DNA from: Cryptomeria japonica
Taxonomy: Eukaryota; Streptophyta; Pinopsida; Cupressales; Cupressaceae
Length of the DNA stretch: 64,000 bases
Direction of reading: 5' to 3'
Assembly: GCF_030272615.1 (NCBI RefSeq)
Contig: NC_081408.1
Location: forward strand, 65,606,546 to 65,670,545
The notes below the pieces were generated by a model. It ran no database searches, was not told where the DNA came from, and saw only the letters and a list, made by a program, of their open reading frames with translations. A program made the position numbers and the translations under genes. Below, one piece after another: positions 47,896 to 60,417 of this stretch (the stretch's first letter is position 1; each line of letters opens with the position of its first letter).

Positions 47896-49640
47896 TTATT
47901 TGAAGAATTCTATATATTGTTTCATTTCTTCTAATAGAGAAGTTGCTGGATGAAGGATCTTTGGTTGCTCTATTGTGCCAATGTTAACTGCCTCTGTTGG
48001 TTTGATCAAAATGGATGACCTTTCTTGATAGTGCTCAAGTAAAGTATCAAATCTCCCATCTTCCAGCACCTCGAGGAGTTTTTCACCATTAGATACGCCC
48101 TTTCTTTTTACTTTTTCCCGATCTAATGTTGCCAAGAAATGGTTTTCAACATTATAATAAAAAACTTTTCTTTATTTTCACTTTTGCGACTAGGAGATTT
48201 GGCACCCACTTCACTGGAAGACGAGTTGCTGAAATTCCTGGTGAGATTTGTTGTAGGTTCAATTGCATTAAGATATACAGATATAGCATGGTCATTTGGA
48301 AAGGTATCAATGATAGTATATCCTTCATTTTCCCAATCAATAAGTTCGGGGTGGATTAGAGGTAAGGGGATTTTAGGTTGGGATGTTTCAAGGGTATGAA
48401 GGTTCATGATAGATGTATCAAAGTTTTCAATATGTATGTTGATGTCTAGAATGATACTCTCATCAGAATGACCACGCATAAGAAACTCCTGATCATCCTT
48501 GATTATGTCCAAGTCAGTCGAATGTGATTCTAATTCAAGTGAACTATTTCTTGACATTTGGCCTACATACATGTGAACTACATCGACTCCTACATCTCCT
48601 TCATAGCAATTTTCTTCAGCTGATTCTTCAAAGTTATAGGAATCCCATTCCCATTCATTAGAATTTGTATCACTTTCCACTTGCAATCTACAAATTTGTT
48701 CATATAGTATTTGATTTGTTTCTTCAACTTTTCTTATATCTTTTCTTCTTTCATATTCAACTTCTTTGGGAATAAGATTGAGTTCTATCAACTTTATTAT
48801 GAGCTCTTCTAGATTTATATTATCTTCTTTCTTGTTTTAATTGACATTTAATGCTGCTTGAGAGGTTCTTTTAGTTTGTTTCTCTTGTTGATTTGAAGCT
48901 TGCTTCTTTTCCGATTTCATGTTTGCTTGTGTTTGTTGTTTAGCTGATGTTTCTTGTCTTTCAATTGCCAGTTGTTCTTTTCTGTTTTCATATTCCTCTT
49001 GTTGTTGACTAAAAGATGTATCTTTTGGTAGATTAACTTGTCCATATCCTAAGCTTGTTTTGTCTGTAGCCTACTGAGTGTAAGGCTGAATAGGTTCTGA
49101 GATAACTTCTTTTCTTTTTCCTATAGGACCTGTTCCAGTGTATCCTTTCTCTAAGAAGGTTAAATCCTTTTCCATACTTTTCTATAGGTATGCGGAGATT
49201 GTTGATCTTTTGTTGAAATTCTTCATCCTTGTATAGCCACTATAGCACATCTTTGTCTTTTTTTTCCTCTGATAAGGTTCCAGCACTAACAAATGCTCCA
49301 TCAAATATCGAAAGATGTTTTACAATTGGTTGTTGTTTAGAGTTTGATGGTTTTCCAAAGGATTTAGGAGAAAGTGGTAATTGTGATATTGAATATTCTC
49401 TATTCCCTCGATCTCTTAGCTGCATTTGTTTTCCATACTTGACAAAATAGAGGCAAATGATTGTTCCTTGGATTATGTGTTCGAAGATGATGCCTCCCTA
49501 TTATGAGGAACAATGACTTCTTGAATTGGTTTAAGATTACTACAATACTGAAATGGATTTGAATCTGCTGAGATCATGATTTCCTGCCCACTGTAGGGAA
49601 AATTTAAGCATTGATGGTATTTTGATGGAACAACTTGTAT
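47896..49640 (-). pseudogene. Element A region between protease and RT
   Basis: The minus strand holds two open stretches. 48123-48791 is acidic, 222 codons, no known domain. 47896-48135 contains a short tract leading toward RT. Upstream (about 48840-49060) lies a Gln/Lys-rich coiled-coil-like linker. I do not recognise a function beyond the pol polyprotein linker. Confidence 0.5.
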
Positions 49641-49641
49641 G

Positions 49642-50064
49642 TCATATATCTAGGGTCTTCGCAAGAGTATGTTGTAGTATGTTGTATGATAAATCTAAGT
49701 CTAGAACTTGGCATGTTGTGTCTTTCTGCAAAGGTCCCACTCTGATGGGTAACATCACAATTCTTTTAGAGGAGCTTTCTTCTTCATCATAGGCTTTAAT
49801 GGTGATCTTTTTCTGGGGATCAACTACATCTTCTGAATAACCTAGAGAACGGACAAGACTCAAAGAGCAAATATTTAAACTAGCTCCTCCATCTATTAGG
49901 ACATGTTTAACTCGCGTCTTATGAATGATGACTTCGATATGCAAGGGAGCATTATGGGGATGTTGTAGGGACATGTCATCTTCTTCGGTGAATGATAAGC
50001 AGTGAGGGGTTGTTAGGTGTCCCACCATGGTTTGGAATTGATCGATATCAAGATATTTGGACAC
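49642..50064 (-). pseudogene. Element A protease domain
   Basis: It is a 140-codon open stretch with the retropepsin box VLIDGGASLNICSL (D-G-G form common in Tat elements) and a following beta-rich region. It runs out of frame after DLSYNIL, just before the expected LLGRPW motif. It would cleave the gag-pol polyprotein. Confidence 0.82.
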
Positions 50065-50168
50065 TATTGTATCTACTAATGCTCGTTCAAGAATCTATTT
50101 GTCTGCAGGTGAAAGGTTTAAAAGTTCTAAGATGGATATTTGTGTGGGTGTTTTCTACAATGGATCCA

Positions 50169-51974
50169 CTAGATTGTATTGCTTGGTAGTGATGATGTGT
50201 TTTTAGTAGGACATGACAAAACTACTCTGGCTTTGCTTCGTGTGATAGAATGAGTAGGTTCTTGATTTTTCTTTTCTTTAACTACAATCAAGTTTACCAC
50301 ATTATCATATGTATAAGCATAGTTTACCTTTGCTTTACCCTTACCATTATTTGTTGTTGATGATTCACCTTTCTCATAGTTTGGAAGCAAAGTTTTAAAA
50401 TTTGTATGAGATTGATTTGTTGTATGTCCATCCACTATTATTACTCCATTATTAATCAAATCTTGGATGACATGTTTCAATCATTGATAATTATCTGTGT
50501 GATGTCCCTTGTTTTGATGAAAATCGCAATAATGGTTATCATTCCACCAAGGTGGTTTTATTTGAGGTTCATAGTTCCTTTCTTCTGGTAAAGTGATCAA
50601 TTTGTTTGCGGTAAGTGTCTTTAGTGCTGACCCAAGGGATTCAGCAATGTTTGTAAATTGCCTTCGAAAATTTTTTTTGATAGTTGTTTTTTGGTGATGG
50701 TTGTTTTGTTGAGCCGTTACTGAGTGAGTGGAAAAATTAAAAACTGGTTGCTTTGGTTTCACATTGTTGTTATCCACTATTCCATCATTGACAATATTTC
50801 AATTTCTATTCCAAAACTTTGTCTTATCATTGTGATTGTTTTTATTAGTGTTGTTATTAGGAGGATGAACTCCGTCATTGTATATTTTCAACTCACCTTT
50901 CTTTATCATGACTTCCTCCATTTTGATTCCATTATCAATCATCTTTCTAAAACTTTGATTTCCTTTCATTTTTATGTAATAACTCATTTGATCATTTAAG
51001 TTGTCGATGAATATGTCCATTTTTTCATAATCTGGCACTGTACGAGGATACCACGAATCTAATCATCTCCATCACTATAAAAATGTCATGAAAGGTTCTC
51101 CAACCTTTTGTTTGGCATTACATAGGTCTCGCATTGTCACTTCATGTTGTATGTTGTAAGAGTATTGTGAAACAAACTTATCCACTAACTTTGAGAATGA
51201 TCTAATTCTAGGTGGAAGTTTGGAGAACCATTCCATAGCTAGTCTAGTTAAGATTTTCGGAAATAATCTCATTAAGTAGGTATCCTCATGTGCAAACTCC
51301 ATACTCATTGTGCAAAATTCTTGTATTTGATCTTGAGGGTCAGTGCTTCCATCATATTTTTTCATTTCTACGAGTTTCAAAACCTATAGGAAATGGTATC
51401 ATGTTTATATTTCTTGAAGTGAGTATCTTCTAACATTTCCTCTTTGCATATCTTGAATTTGTGTTTGCAGTGTTTGTAGTTGTTGTGTGAGAGTTGTGAT
51501 AGGATTATCAACATGATTTGTTCTTGCATAACCATGATTTTGCATTATAGGATGATCTGGATCTCTTCTTGTTTCATCTCTAGTCCTTCTTGTATCTTCA
51601 TTGAATTGAATGTTATTCAGAATTTCTACTTCATCTCTTTTAGGAATGTAAGTTTCTTCATTGGTTCTGGTGTTATTAGGAATTGATGTATCATTCATTT
51701 TGAGACCAAAAATATCTTCATATTGTTTGTTATTAGGGTGAGGATCACTTTTCTTTTGTGTCAATTTGTTCACATCAAAATCTTAGGGGTGTGTAGAACC
51801 AGATTTTGCTAACATTAGGAAATATTTTTCTTTTTCTCCCTCCAATAATTTTTGTATAAATCTATCGAAATGAGGATCTTTTTTGATGTCTCTAATATTT
51901 TTTCCTTTTATTTCTTCTTCCACTTTTATTTCATCTTCGTGTTCCATGGTTCTATGCTCTTCAGTTATTTCCAA
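50169..51974 (-). pseudogene. Element A gag
   Basis: Minus strand: an acidic N-terminus (51783-51974), a charged linker with TLTQQLQTLQTQIQDM coiled coil (51405-51773), the Retrotrans_gag region (51075-51380; YDGSTDPQDQIQEF, AMEWFSKLPP) and a zinc-binding tract CDFHQNKGHHTDNY at about 50500 with the last cysteine replaced by tyrosine. The C-terminal part is 50169-50480. At least four stops or frame changes separate these pieces. Confidence 0.82.
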
Positions 51975-52029
51975 TGTTTCTATTTCCGTCTCTATGATTT
52001 TTTCGTCTTTGAGCTCTGGTTAAAATACG

Positions 52030-54057
52030 CATACACGTGTTATTTTGCTAGGATTTGATTGTCTAGAATTTTTTTTTGATAAGTGATCAACTATCAAGGT
52101 AAATGTGATAGCGCGATATGACATGAAAAGATGGTTCCAGTGTTTAAAGGTATGCAAGTTTTTCGATCTTCAATTTTGGAGTGCAATGGTGATGATTTGA
52201 TAAGAACCAAGTCCAGTAGGAATGATATATCCTACGATGTGGGACAAGATTATCTTGACCAAACGTTTTAGTTTCATGATAAAGGATGATAGATCCTGAT
52301 GAGAAACTATATTTGAGTGATCAGTTTATCAAATAGGGTGATAATGGACTTTGAGATGTTTAGATCTTAAACTTGTTGAGGGTGAGCACTTGAGAATCTT
52401 GAGGTGTTTATGTTCTAAAGTCTGATTTCGAAGGATGATAACTTGACCAAGAGAACCAAGAAGACAATCTAAGTACAGAATGATAGAGAACAGGCATTTA
52501 TGATTAATGCAAATTAATCAAGCAAAAATGACAAATCTGAAAAAGGCATGCAGGACATAGCTCTAGACTGGCAGAAATAGAGACTCGTACGACAAACTAT
52601 ATAGCCTCGAATGAAAAAAGATACAAGACCATATGACAAACTAGGTTTTTCATGTGAAAAAGAACAGGCTCGTACGACAAACTTTTTTGAACCATACGAC
52701 TAAAGATTAATCTCATACTACAAATGACCAGTCATTATGACAAACGTTTCTGAACCATAGGACAAGATTAATGCCTCATATGACAGATAACAGAACAAAG
52801 GTAAATGTGTTCATTTGGTCAAATTTTGATCAATGAAGTTTGTTTTTTTTCTTATGTTTTCCAGTTTTAGATGTCTCATTTTTTTGATTTAGGGATGAAT
52901 ACACTGAAAAAACGCAATATGATAAGTGACCTCAAGCATGCTAAACCCTAAAGAAGTTGGCTGAGAGAGAAAAAAATTTCTTGCAAGCTTAGGTACACAC
53001 CCAATAGCTAATTAGAATACGGTCGCTGAGTCTCACGCAATGGATTCTCAACACTATATTATCTGACTCTGAATGCTAATGAGGGCACGATATGGCAAGT
53101 GTCTTGGGAGAGTTACTATCTCTCTTACACAAAGATTATCACCCTTTTGGAGGTGAATCAGGTAGCTTCTAATTTAATCAAAACTAGTAAGGGATCCATT
53201 CAGCATGTCGGGGTATAATACTCAATTAAGAGGTCTCCCAACCTTGAAAACCAAGGTTTGCTATACTTGAAGGTGTAGAGGAGAGCTATTCCTAAGCACT
53301 GTCATTGCCTTGATTTTCATCAAATCACATTTTTTTTTATAGTGGGTTGGATTACTTGGTGTTAGCTATTCCCACTTAGGTCATTCCCCTCTCACCGACC
53401 TTAATGTCTAAGAGTTATTAGCTCCTCGGGAGGGCAGGCTCACTAAAGATATGCACTAATGAAAGTAAAAGATGAGTTTAGCTTTCTAATCACCTAAGAA
53501 AGGTGAGAGCATACTCGCCTATCATCAAAAACACAAAATACATGATTGTTCATCCTTTAGCAAAAGACAAGTGTGCCTAGAAAAATTTAAGAAATACACA
53601 AAGTTTTGTTGAATTATGCTTAGGTAGCCTGCAAATAGATCCATTAGTAATCATGATGTGTTTGATTGAAATAAGTCTTTGGCTAGTGTATCTTCGACAA
53701 TCGTCCTGCAAAACTAGTTAGACTGCCAAAAAGCTCATAAACAAACCAGGGTTAGCATTAATAATGATCAGATTAAAACCTAAAAACCCTAAAATATTGT
53801 CTATTTAAAGAATATAGAAGTAGAAAGTTGTACAACACGCTTTACCAGCTCATACGACAGAACTTTAGATCTCATGAGAATGTAGAAATGGGCTCGTATG
53901 ACATAGAAATGAGGTAATATGAGTAAAGAATGACCATCATGCCAACTCACAAAAAAATTCGTACGAGCCAGAAAAGGAGCTCTTATGAATTTTTGAGCTA
54001 GACCAGAGTAGAGATGAATGTTGATGAAGCTTGAGAGGCCAAAACTGATAATTTTGG
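52030..54057 (-). repeat. Element A 5' leader with clustered CTCGTACGAC-like motifs
   Basis: No ORF. Two clusters (about 52580-52800 and 53840-53990) hold roughly ten degenerate copies of ctcgtacgacaaac or ctcatacgacagaa spaced 15-45 bp apart. The core tcgtacga is palindromic. Confidence 0.65.
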
Positions 54058-54074
54058 CCCCACGGTGGGTTCCA
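54058..54074 (-). other. Element A primer-binding site
   Basis: The minus strand reads TGGAACCCACCGTGGGG, three bases inside the 5' LTR edge. It resembles the primer sites of plant Tat-type elements. Confidence 0.75.
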
Positions 54075-54077
54075 AAA

Positions 54078-55217
54078 TGTTCTGCCAGTGAAGTGTGATA
54101 CCTGTAGCTACAACACAAAACACTCAATAGATCATTACAAGCATGGTTAACAAATTTAAAACAAATAAAGATAAAACCATGGCTAATTGAAATAGTGCCT
54201 CCTAATAAATGCGAGTGTATATTTTCTCTCAGATCTAGATAAGAAAATTCGAGTGACTTGACTACATCTAGATGGAGGATTTAAGATGATAATGATGCAT
54301 TTAAGCTAGTAAAGAGAATGATTAAGCTACATGATTCTATAGTTATGCTAGAAAATAAGCTAGATCTAAGATGCAATTGCCTATAATAACAATGCTCAAA
54401 TGATATGCTAAGACATATATGCCTGTTGTAACAATGCTTGAAATGAAAATGAGATGGGATGATTATTGCTCCAAAATGGGGGATATTCATAGGATTTCCA
54501 AGGCTAGAGGTGAGGTCGTAGGAATCAAAGGTCAAGATTGAGTCTGAAGATATTAATGGCGAAATTGGAGGAGGTTGGAAAAGAGGTTGGATGAAACGCA
54601 ACATTTTCCATCTCTATGGTGACAAGTGTCAAGAAGCTTCTAGAGAGGTTGGATGAAAGGGAACATTTGTCATCTCTATGGTGACAAGTGTCAAGAAGCT
54701 TTTCTCATGAGAGAGCAAGTGTCTAAGGAAAGGGGACATGTAGCCCAAGAATGCCATGTGTCTCAAGCGAAGAGTATCCATACCATAGGAGGTTAGGATA
54801 ACGAAGTTAGGAGGCAAGCTAAGGTAGGTTTAATTAAACCCAAGGTTGGATGAAATGGGTTAGGTTTAGAAGGGGTTAGGTTAGGTGGTTAGAAGTTAGG
54901 AGGCATGTGGGTAATTTGAATTTAAAATTCAAATAAGACTAATTAATTCTCAACAACTCATAAATTGATTTGTTTTAATTAATTAGAAGATTAGAAGAAT
55001 TAATTGAAGATGGGAGGAGAATTAATTAATTTGAATTAATTAATCAAAGGGGATATGAAAATGAACCTATTAAATAAATCCTTAGATTTATTAATAAGTA
55101 GATGAAAGAGGGAATTTAATCAAATTGCCCAGTGAATTTAATTAAATTAGGAAGGGGGATTAATTAAATAACTACTTATTTAATTAATTATCTTCAGACC
55201 ATTTTTAGGTGTATACA
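54078..55217 (-). repeat. Element A 5' LTR, uninterrupted (1140 bp)
   Basis: On the plus strand it begins tgttctgccag and ends gtgtataca. It aligns with 20126-20817 and then 42657-43111. It retains the empty insertion site of element B at gccatgtgtctcaag (tgtct at 54759-54763). Confidence 0.9.
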
Positions 55218-55234
55218 GTTACTGCTTCATCATA

Positions 55235-56059
55235 TGTTGGCATATGATGAAGTGATAATGCATGCTGTCATTGATGTCAATAAGTGCTCAAGAAGGTGAG
55301 CCGATATGAAGATCAAAAGTGGTTATGGTCAACTAGGATGGAGTGGACCTGTGTCAGGGTTCACTAAGTGTGACTAAAGGTCGATAGTCTTAGTTTAGCT
55401 CTAGGGTTACTAGTTTGGCTTGTGCAGTGCAACTGATGATGTTTTGTGACCAGTTAGTTAAGGAATAAGGATAAGGATCGAGATACCGCATCAGCTATGT
55501 GTATGTGAAGGATTTATTTGTGGTTCTTGCACGTGAAGATTGAATGCATTGAATTCCTACCTTGAGAATGAGCATTTTTCTTAGGGGTGTGTAAAAAGTG
55601 CTTGATGGGTTATTGATTTTCAGATGCAGTGAAGATTGGACGATGTAGAATGTGTTGAGATTTGTTTTAGATCATTTCATTCTATGTAATGTGTTTGGAT
55701 GGTAAGGATTTGAAAGCTTGTAAGTGTAAACTTAAAATATTTAGGGTTTAGGGCTTATGCTACTGACCTAGTTGTTGTTTATAAGGTTGATGAGTTTTGT
55801 TATTGAGGTGGTTGGCAAAAGTTATATTTGTGTCCGTGTGTTGGAGATTTGATACTTACCAAACCAGAGTGAGGAATTTGTAGAGTGTGATTGCAGAAGA
55901 GAGGAATTGAAAAGGATCTGCCCTAGCAAGAAGTTTTGTTATCAGATCGATGTTTTACTTGTTGTCTTCTAACCATTTCAACAAAAGGTAAATCCCTTGA
56001 CCGGGTAGCTTTAACGGGCTTTGTTGTAAATCCTCTAACCAGGTGGCTCAAGGTTATTG
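55235..56059 (+). repeat. Truncated copia LTR fragment
   Basis: It begins tgttggcatatgatg and carries the gtcattgatgtcaa tract of the local copia LTRs. It continues with a cctctaaccaggtggctcaa stretch like the transcribed part of the LTR at 58868-60094. It is cut off where the next LTR starts at 56060. No coding sequence. Confidence 0.6.
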
Positions 56060-56864
56060 TGCTGGAAAATGCACACTCCAATGAGACATTGTAGGTGATT
56101 GAAGGTTTTGCCATTGATGGCAACCTTACAATCCTATGACACTGGCAAGGCAATCCACTGGCACCAAATAAGTTAGATTCTACACCAGCACATACACCAA
56201 TAGCACTGATAGTGAAAGGAAACATACCAACACAAAAGCCGACAGGAATTTTGTTACTAATATATTTTGTTTATTATTGAAAAATCATTGTAAGCTAACT
56301 TGGAAAGTTGTAAAATGACTTTTATATAAGAGAGATCATTGTAGAACATTTTGTAATATACAAAGGAATATAATTAGGCAAAATAAGGCAGACCTATTAT
56401 GCGAATTATAGGTTAAGGGTTTATGTAAGAAGCAGAGCTATAAACTAGTACTGGATCTGGCATAGTAGATGCTATTTTGAAGTAGTACAAGACATTGGAT
56501 TTATATAATCCATTTTGTAAGTCAGTGAGAATTCCCATTTTTTAATTGAGCAATGAGCTCTAGGCACTTGGCCTTCCTACATGTGTAGGCCCCTCTTGTA
56601 GCAGTAATATTCTCTTATTGGCTAGTAAGTGAATATTGTGGGTCATAAATCCCATTGAGATTTTTCCCACACTAGGTTTCCTCATTAAAATATTGTGTTA
56701 TGGTGTGTTTTTCATGTGGTTTCTTTTGTCTCTATTTATTGCATTACATTTTGTTTACCAGTACACAGTATTAATATGCTCTACATGTTTTAAGTTAAGA
56801 AAATCTTACAACCAGTTAGATACTAATTCACCCCCCCCTCTCAGTATCCATGGGAATCCTAACA
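56060..56864 (+). repeat. Element D 5' LTR (805 bp)
   Basis: It starts tgctggaaaa and ends atcctaaca. It is the same family as the solo LTR 14475-15273. Confidence 0.87.
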
Positions 56865-56866
56865 AT

Positions 56867-56878
56867 TAGTATCAGAGC
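56867..56878 (+). other. Element D primer-binding site, one base altered
   Basis: It reads tagtatcagagc against the usual TGGTATCAGAGC, 2 nt after the LTR end. It is complementary to initiator tRNA-Met apart from the second base. Confidence 0.8.
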
Positions 56879-56908
56879 TTGGTCCTCTATTTTTAGAAGC
56901 CTAATAGC

Positions 56909-58029
56909 TTGAGGAAGATATTGACACTGGTAGAGATGGAAAACTTGATGAAGCAACTTGAAGGAGCTCTCTCAGAGTATGATGCAGAAAAATTGAAAAA
57001 TATCAAACTTGAAGATGATCTAAAGGCTACTCAGGATATCATTCAATCACTTCAAGAAAATCTTACTATTTCAAGAAACAAGAGAAGAGAACTTTGTGAA
57101 AAGATGCAAAATGAGAATGATGAAAAGGAAACTCTTAATGATCTGATCAATAAGCTGAAACAAGAAAACATGACAACAAAGAATGAGATGTAGGATATGA
57201 CCTGAGATTTTGTAAAGAAATTAAATATAGAAAGAAGAATGAAGAAGACTTGACTAGAAGACTAAATAATGTTGCAAATGAAAACATAAGACTTAGTTAT
57301 GAAAATGATATGTTGAAGATAGATCTGACGCATGCATAGAATGACTCAAATGAACTCATGAGACAAAAAGGTATCTTGGAAGGAGAACTGGCTACTGCAA
57401 ATCAACATAAAGAGAAATTCAAGAAAAGCTCAGAAGAACTTGGCGACTTGTTGAAGAATCAAAAACCTAATGGTGACACTATAGGTCTTGGCTTTGAAAC
57501 TGGTGAAAGCTCTGGTACTGTAAACACACAAGATCATAGCAAACCGGTAAGACAACCTATTGCTTATAAATTCAATGGCAAATGCTTTAACTGTAACAAG
57601 TATGGTCATAGAGAAAATCAATATAGATCTAGAAATTATCAGAATACCAGTACACCCACCGGTCAATGTTCTAAATGCAACAAAATTGGTCATAACTCTG
57701 AGATTTGGACATTTATCTAATCAATGCAGAACATAAACTCACATAGGTTATGGAAAGGCTATTCATAGAAATAATGTGACTTGTTATGCATGTAACAAAA
57801 TTGGGCATATTGCTAAATTTTGTAGAAGCAAGTCATCTCCAGTAGACAAAAAAGGTCCTAGTTTGAAAGGTAAAGAAAAATTTGAAGTAAAGAAGGAATT
57901 CTCAAAACAATAGATCATGAAATCAGAACTAAATGCTGTTGGGAATACTCCTCCACCGGTAGAACCAAGCAACACTCCATCAGCAAAATAGAGTAGCACT
58001 CCACCGGCAGGAGTATCTTCATCTAATTG
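56909..58029 (+). pseudogene. Element D gag with CCHC zinc knuckles
   Basis: The N-terminal part (56909-57193) is a long coiled coil (EKLKNIKLEDDLKATQD). An open stretch 57358-57720 carries knuckles CFNCNKYGH and CSKCNKIGH, each with the final cysteine lost or shifted. A third partial knuckle GHLSNQC follows, then an intact CYACNKIGHIAKFC at about 57784. Stops at 57191 and 57338, a frame change near 57705 and later stops make it non-functional. Multiple knuckles are typical of this gymnosperm-like copia gag (inference). Confidence 0.78.
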
Positions 58030-58331
58030 AAGAAAATTCTTTTGAGGGTTTGGCAATCAATGAGAAATATGCTATTATTCCCTCGGTTGATGGTAAGAAG
58101 TTGAAATTACTTCTACATCGGCAGATATGTTAAGTAAGTACTTAACCGACAAGCATTAAGTGTGTTAGTTGGCAAAATTGACATTATAAATTAGTGTTTT
58201 TGGCTCCATTTTACTTCACCGAGCATTCAAACATTCAAAGAGCATGAAATTTCTAGAGCTAAGGCATTTCAAGCAAAGAAGCAAAGCATTTCAGCAATCA
58301 ATCTTTCCAAAGGCAGAAAAAGGTATTTATC
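58030..58331. other. Non-coding junction where pol is missing
   Basis: After the gag remnant (to about DGKKLKLLLH) the sequence is an AT-rich leader up to the ATG of the next ORF. No trace of integrase or RT. Confidence 0.55.
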
Positions 58332-58867
58332 ATGGCATCCTCTTCTGTACCTAAATTCATAGCAAACCCTACTATAGTGGAAGTAATCAAGCGCCCTTGG
58401 CCCATTTTTCAGTTAGTTCTCGAGATAGAAAAAAAGGATGATAATATTGGTGCATTTTCCCAAATTCCCAAAGGAGTTGTTTTTGCAGAAGACCCTAGAA
58501 TGTAAATCCATTGCCTTATAGAAGAATTAGGTGATGAGGAAATTAAGAACATGTACAAGACTATCATATGTGATGATTCTGGTAATGTGAAACCTGAACA
58601 CAAAATTATTGAAACACTAAGATTCACAAAAATTCTCTATATTCCGGAATTCCCCAAGGAAGTGATAAGGATATCATTGAGCAGGGTACATGGTGAATTT
58701 TTTTGGTTGGATTCAATTCACAAAATTACTAAGGAAGCTGTAAATGCTATAACAGGGTTACCCTCCACTGGTAAAAGACTTGACAAGACAAAGAAGGTCT
58801 CAAATGACTTGGTAATGAACCTAATAGGTGTAACATCTGACAAAAGGTCTTTAAGGGTGAATGATGT
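58332..58867 (+). pseudogene. Element D extra ORF, N-terminal part, function unknown
   Basis: ATG at 58332 opens MASSSVPKFIANPTIVEV. The frame continues with a single stop (TAA at 58502) to 58867, about 178 codons, where the LTR of element E cuts it. A tract HGEFFWLDSIHKITKEAV followed by ITGLPSTGKR recalls the extra or 'envelope-like' ORF carried by some plant LTR elements, by general pattern only. It has no signal peptide or membrane segment in the visible part. I do not assign a function. Confidence 0.55.
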
Positions 58868-60094
58868 TGTTAGGCCCAATATGGAAAGCTAATGTACTGA
58901 GAGGGGAGGGGTGAATCAGTACTTCAAAAATTTTCTTCAACAATAGCTTTACTATTAAGCATAAACTGAATAGTGCAATAACATAATATAATGCTGAAAA
59001 AAAAAAAAAAATCATACATGATTCACTCCATAACACATATATTTTGGTTATGCAGAAACTCTTGGTTAGAGAGAAAAACAATGGTGGGGATGACAGCCAC
59101 AACTTCACTACTATAATAATAAAGGTTGCTCAGATAGAGCTACATGTTTAGATATTTCTGATAGCTTACCCTATTAGGAGTATCAAGATTTGTTAGATCT
59201 ACCTTGCTAAAGGATTTTACAACACTTATTCTAAATGCTACAGCTAGTTAGAGGCTTTACATTTTATAGACTTAGTTAGAGTCTTTTACCTTGTTAGAGG
59301 TTTTTCTTACAACTCAAAATATTACAATCAAATCTTTACAAATTATCTGCAACTTTACATCTGAAATGTTATAGCAGATTCTATGTGCTCAAAATGATAT
59401 TACCTTGCTTATAGCATACCTCAGTAATCCATATATTAACTCGGTAAACCCTTCTGTTTACTTTGTTCCTTAACTGTTCTCTGAAATCCTTCTCGATGAT
59501 GTTTATGTTTCTCTGTCAACTGTAACAGTCATAACACTCTATGATATCTCATGATTTTCCTTTTTGTATATGTCTTGCTTCACACACACATGCACATATA
59601 TACTTGCACACCTATCTAATCCTAAATTCATGCTATATAAATAGATCTCTTATGTCGGTGATCTGGTCCATGCTTCAATCTTACAAACATGATTTCTCGA
59701 ATGAATAACCATGCAAAATATTTCATTGGTTAGATGACCTCAAAATCATACACAATCTTTAAGTGCAATTTCCAATGTGATAACAGTTACTTGTTCCTCG
59801 ATCTTTGTAACTCGTTTCCCATATATGTCCAGGTTTAGTGAATTTGGTAACATGTTTCACTCGGTGTGTGTTCACTCGGTATATCATTCTTGCTGCTCGG
59901 TAGACATAGAGTGTTACTCAGTAGAGTGTTCGGTGTATACTATGCTCTACAAATACTTTCTTCTATAACCGACTGCACTGTGCTTACTGACTGTTCTGTA
60001 CTTACCGACTGTAAGATTCGGTAGAAGTAACTAACTAGAATATATAGAATAACTTTGAACATAAGACTAATGACAATCTTAGTAAGTAGTAACA
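58868..60094 (-). repeat. Element E 3' LTR (1227 bp)
   Basis: On the plus strand it begins tgttaggcccaatatgg and ends gtagtaaca. The first 520 bp match 63480-64000 closely. Confidence 0.8.
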
Positions 60095-60106
60095 ATCTCC
60101 CCTTTT
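60095..60106 (-). other. Element E polypurine tract
   Basis: The minus strand reads tcaaaaggggagat directly before the LTR start TGTTACTAC. A similar purine run occurs at about 60368. Confidence 0.7.
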
Positions 60107-60417
60107 GACATTAGTTGAGATGTTTGACAAAAACTACTTTCAAAGTTATAACTCAAAAATCTATATACTTGCAAAATTTGACTAAACTGTCAATATATAC
60201 ATTTGTCAATGAAATAGTATATTCAGATACACTCCCCTTATTAATATACTGTTCATAACTTTGATTTTGCATGCTCAGTGATCAATGTTCTATGTGCTAC
60301 TCTTGTTCTTTGCTTATTGCTCTATTCACTTCTCGGTATACTCCCCTTGTATACTTTGATACTATACTCCCCCTTTTTGACAAACATCAAAATTTAGTTA
60401 CCATTTAGTGGAGGCAA

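Larger units (their letters stand above)
20126..55217 (-). mobile_element. Element A: Tat-like Ty3/gypsy retrotransposon with split 3' LTR
   Basis: The 5' LTR is 54078-55217. The 3' LTR is 20126-20817 plus 42657-43111, split by element B. Minus-strand domain order is gag, protease, RT, gRNase H, second plant-type RNase H, integrase, which is the canonical Tat/Ogre order. A primer site (54058-54074) and a polypurine tract (43112-43128) border the two LTRs. The interior is about 11 kb. All ORFs carry stops or frameshifts. The outer flanks (20121-20125 attgt, 55218-55222 gttac) do not form a target duplication. Confidence 0.85.
56060..58867 (+). mobile_element. Element D: copia-type gag element without pol, interrupted by element E
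   Basis: 5' LTR 56060-56864, a primer site at 56867, a gag region and then an extra ORF at 58332, with no protease, integrase, RT or RNase H between. The right part is cut by the LTR of element E at 58868, so its 3' LTR is not seen. Confidence 0.75.

Noticed and set aside
55923-56225. 100-codon minus frame across the 56060 LTR edge
   Set aside because: It spans the junction of two LTR fragments and has no domain.
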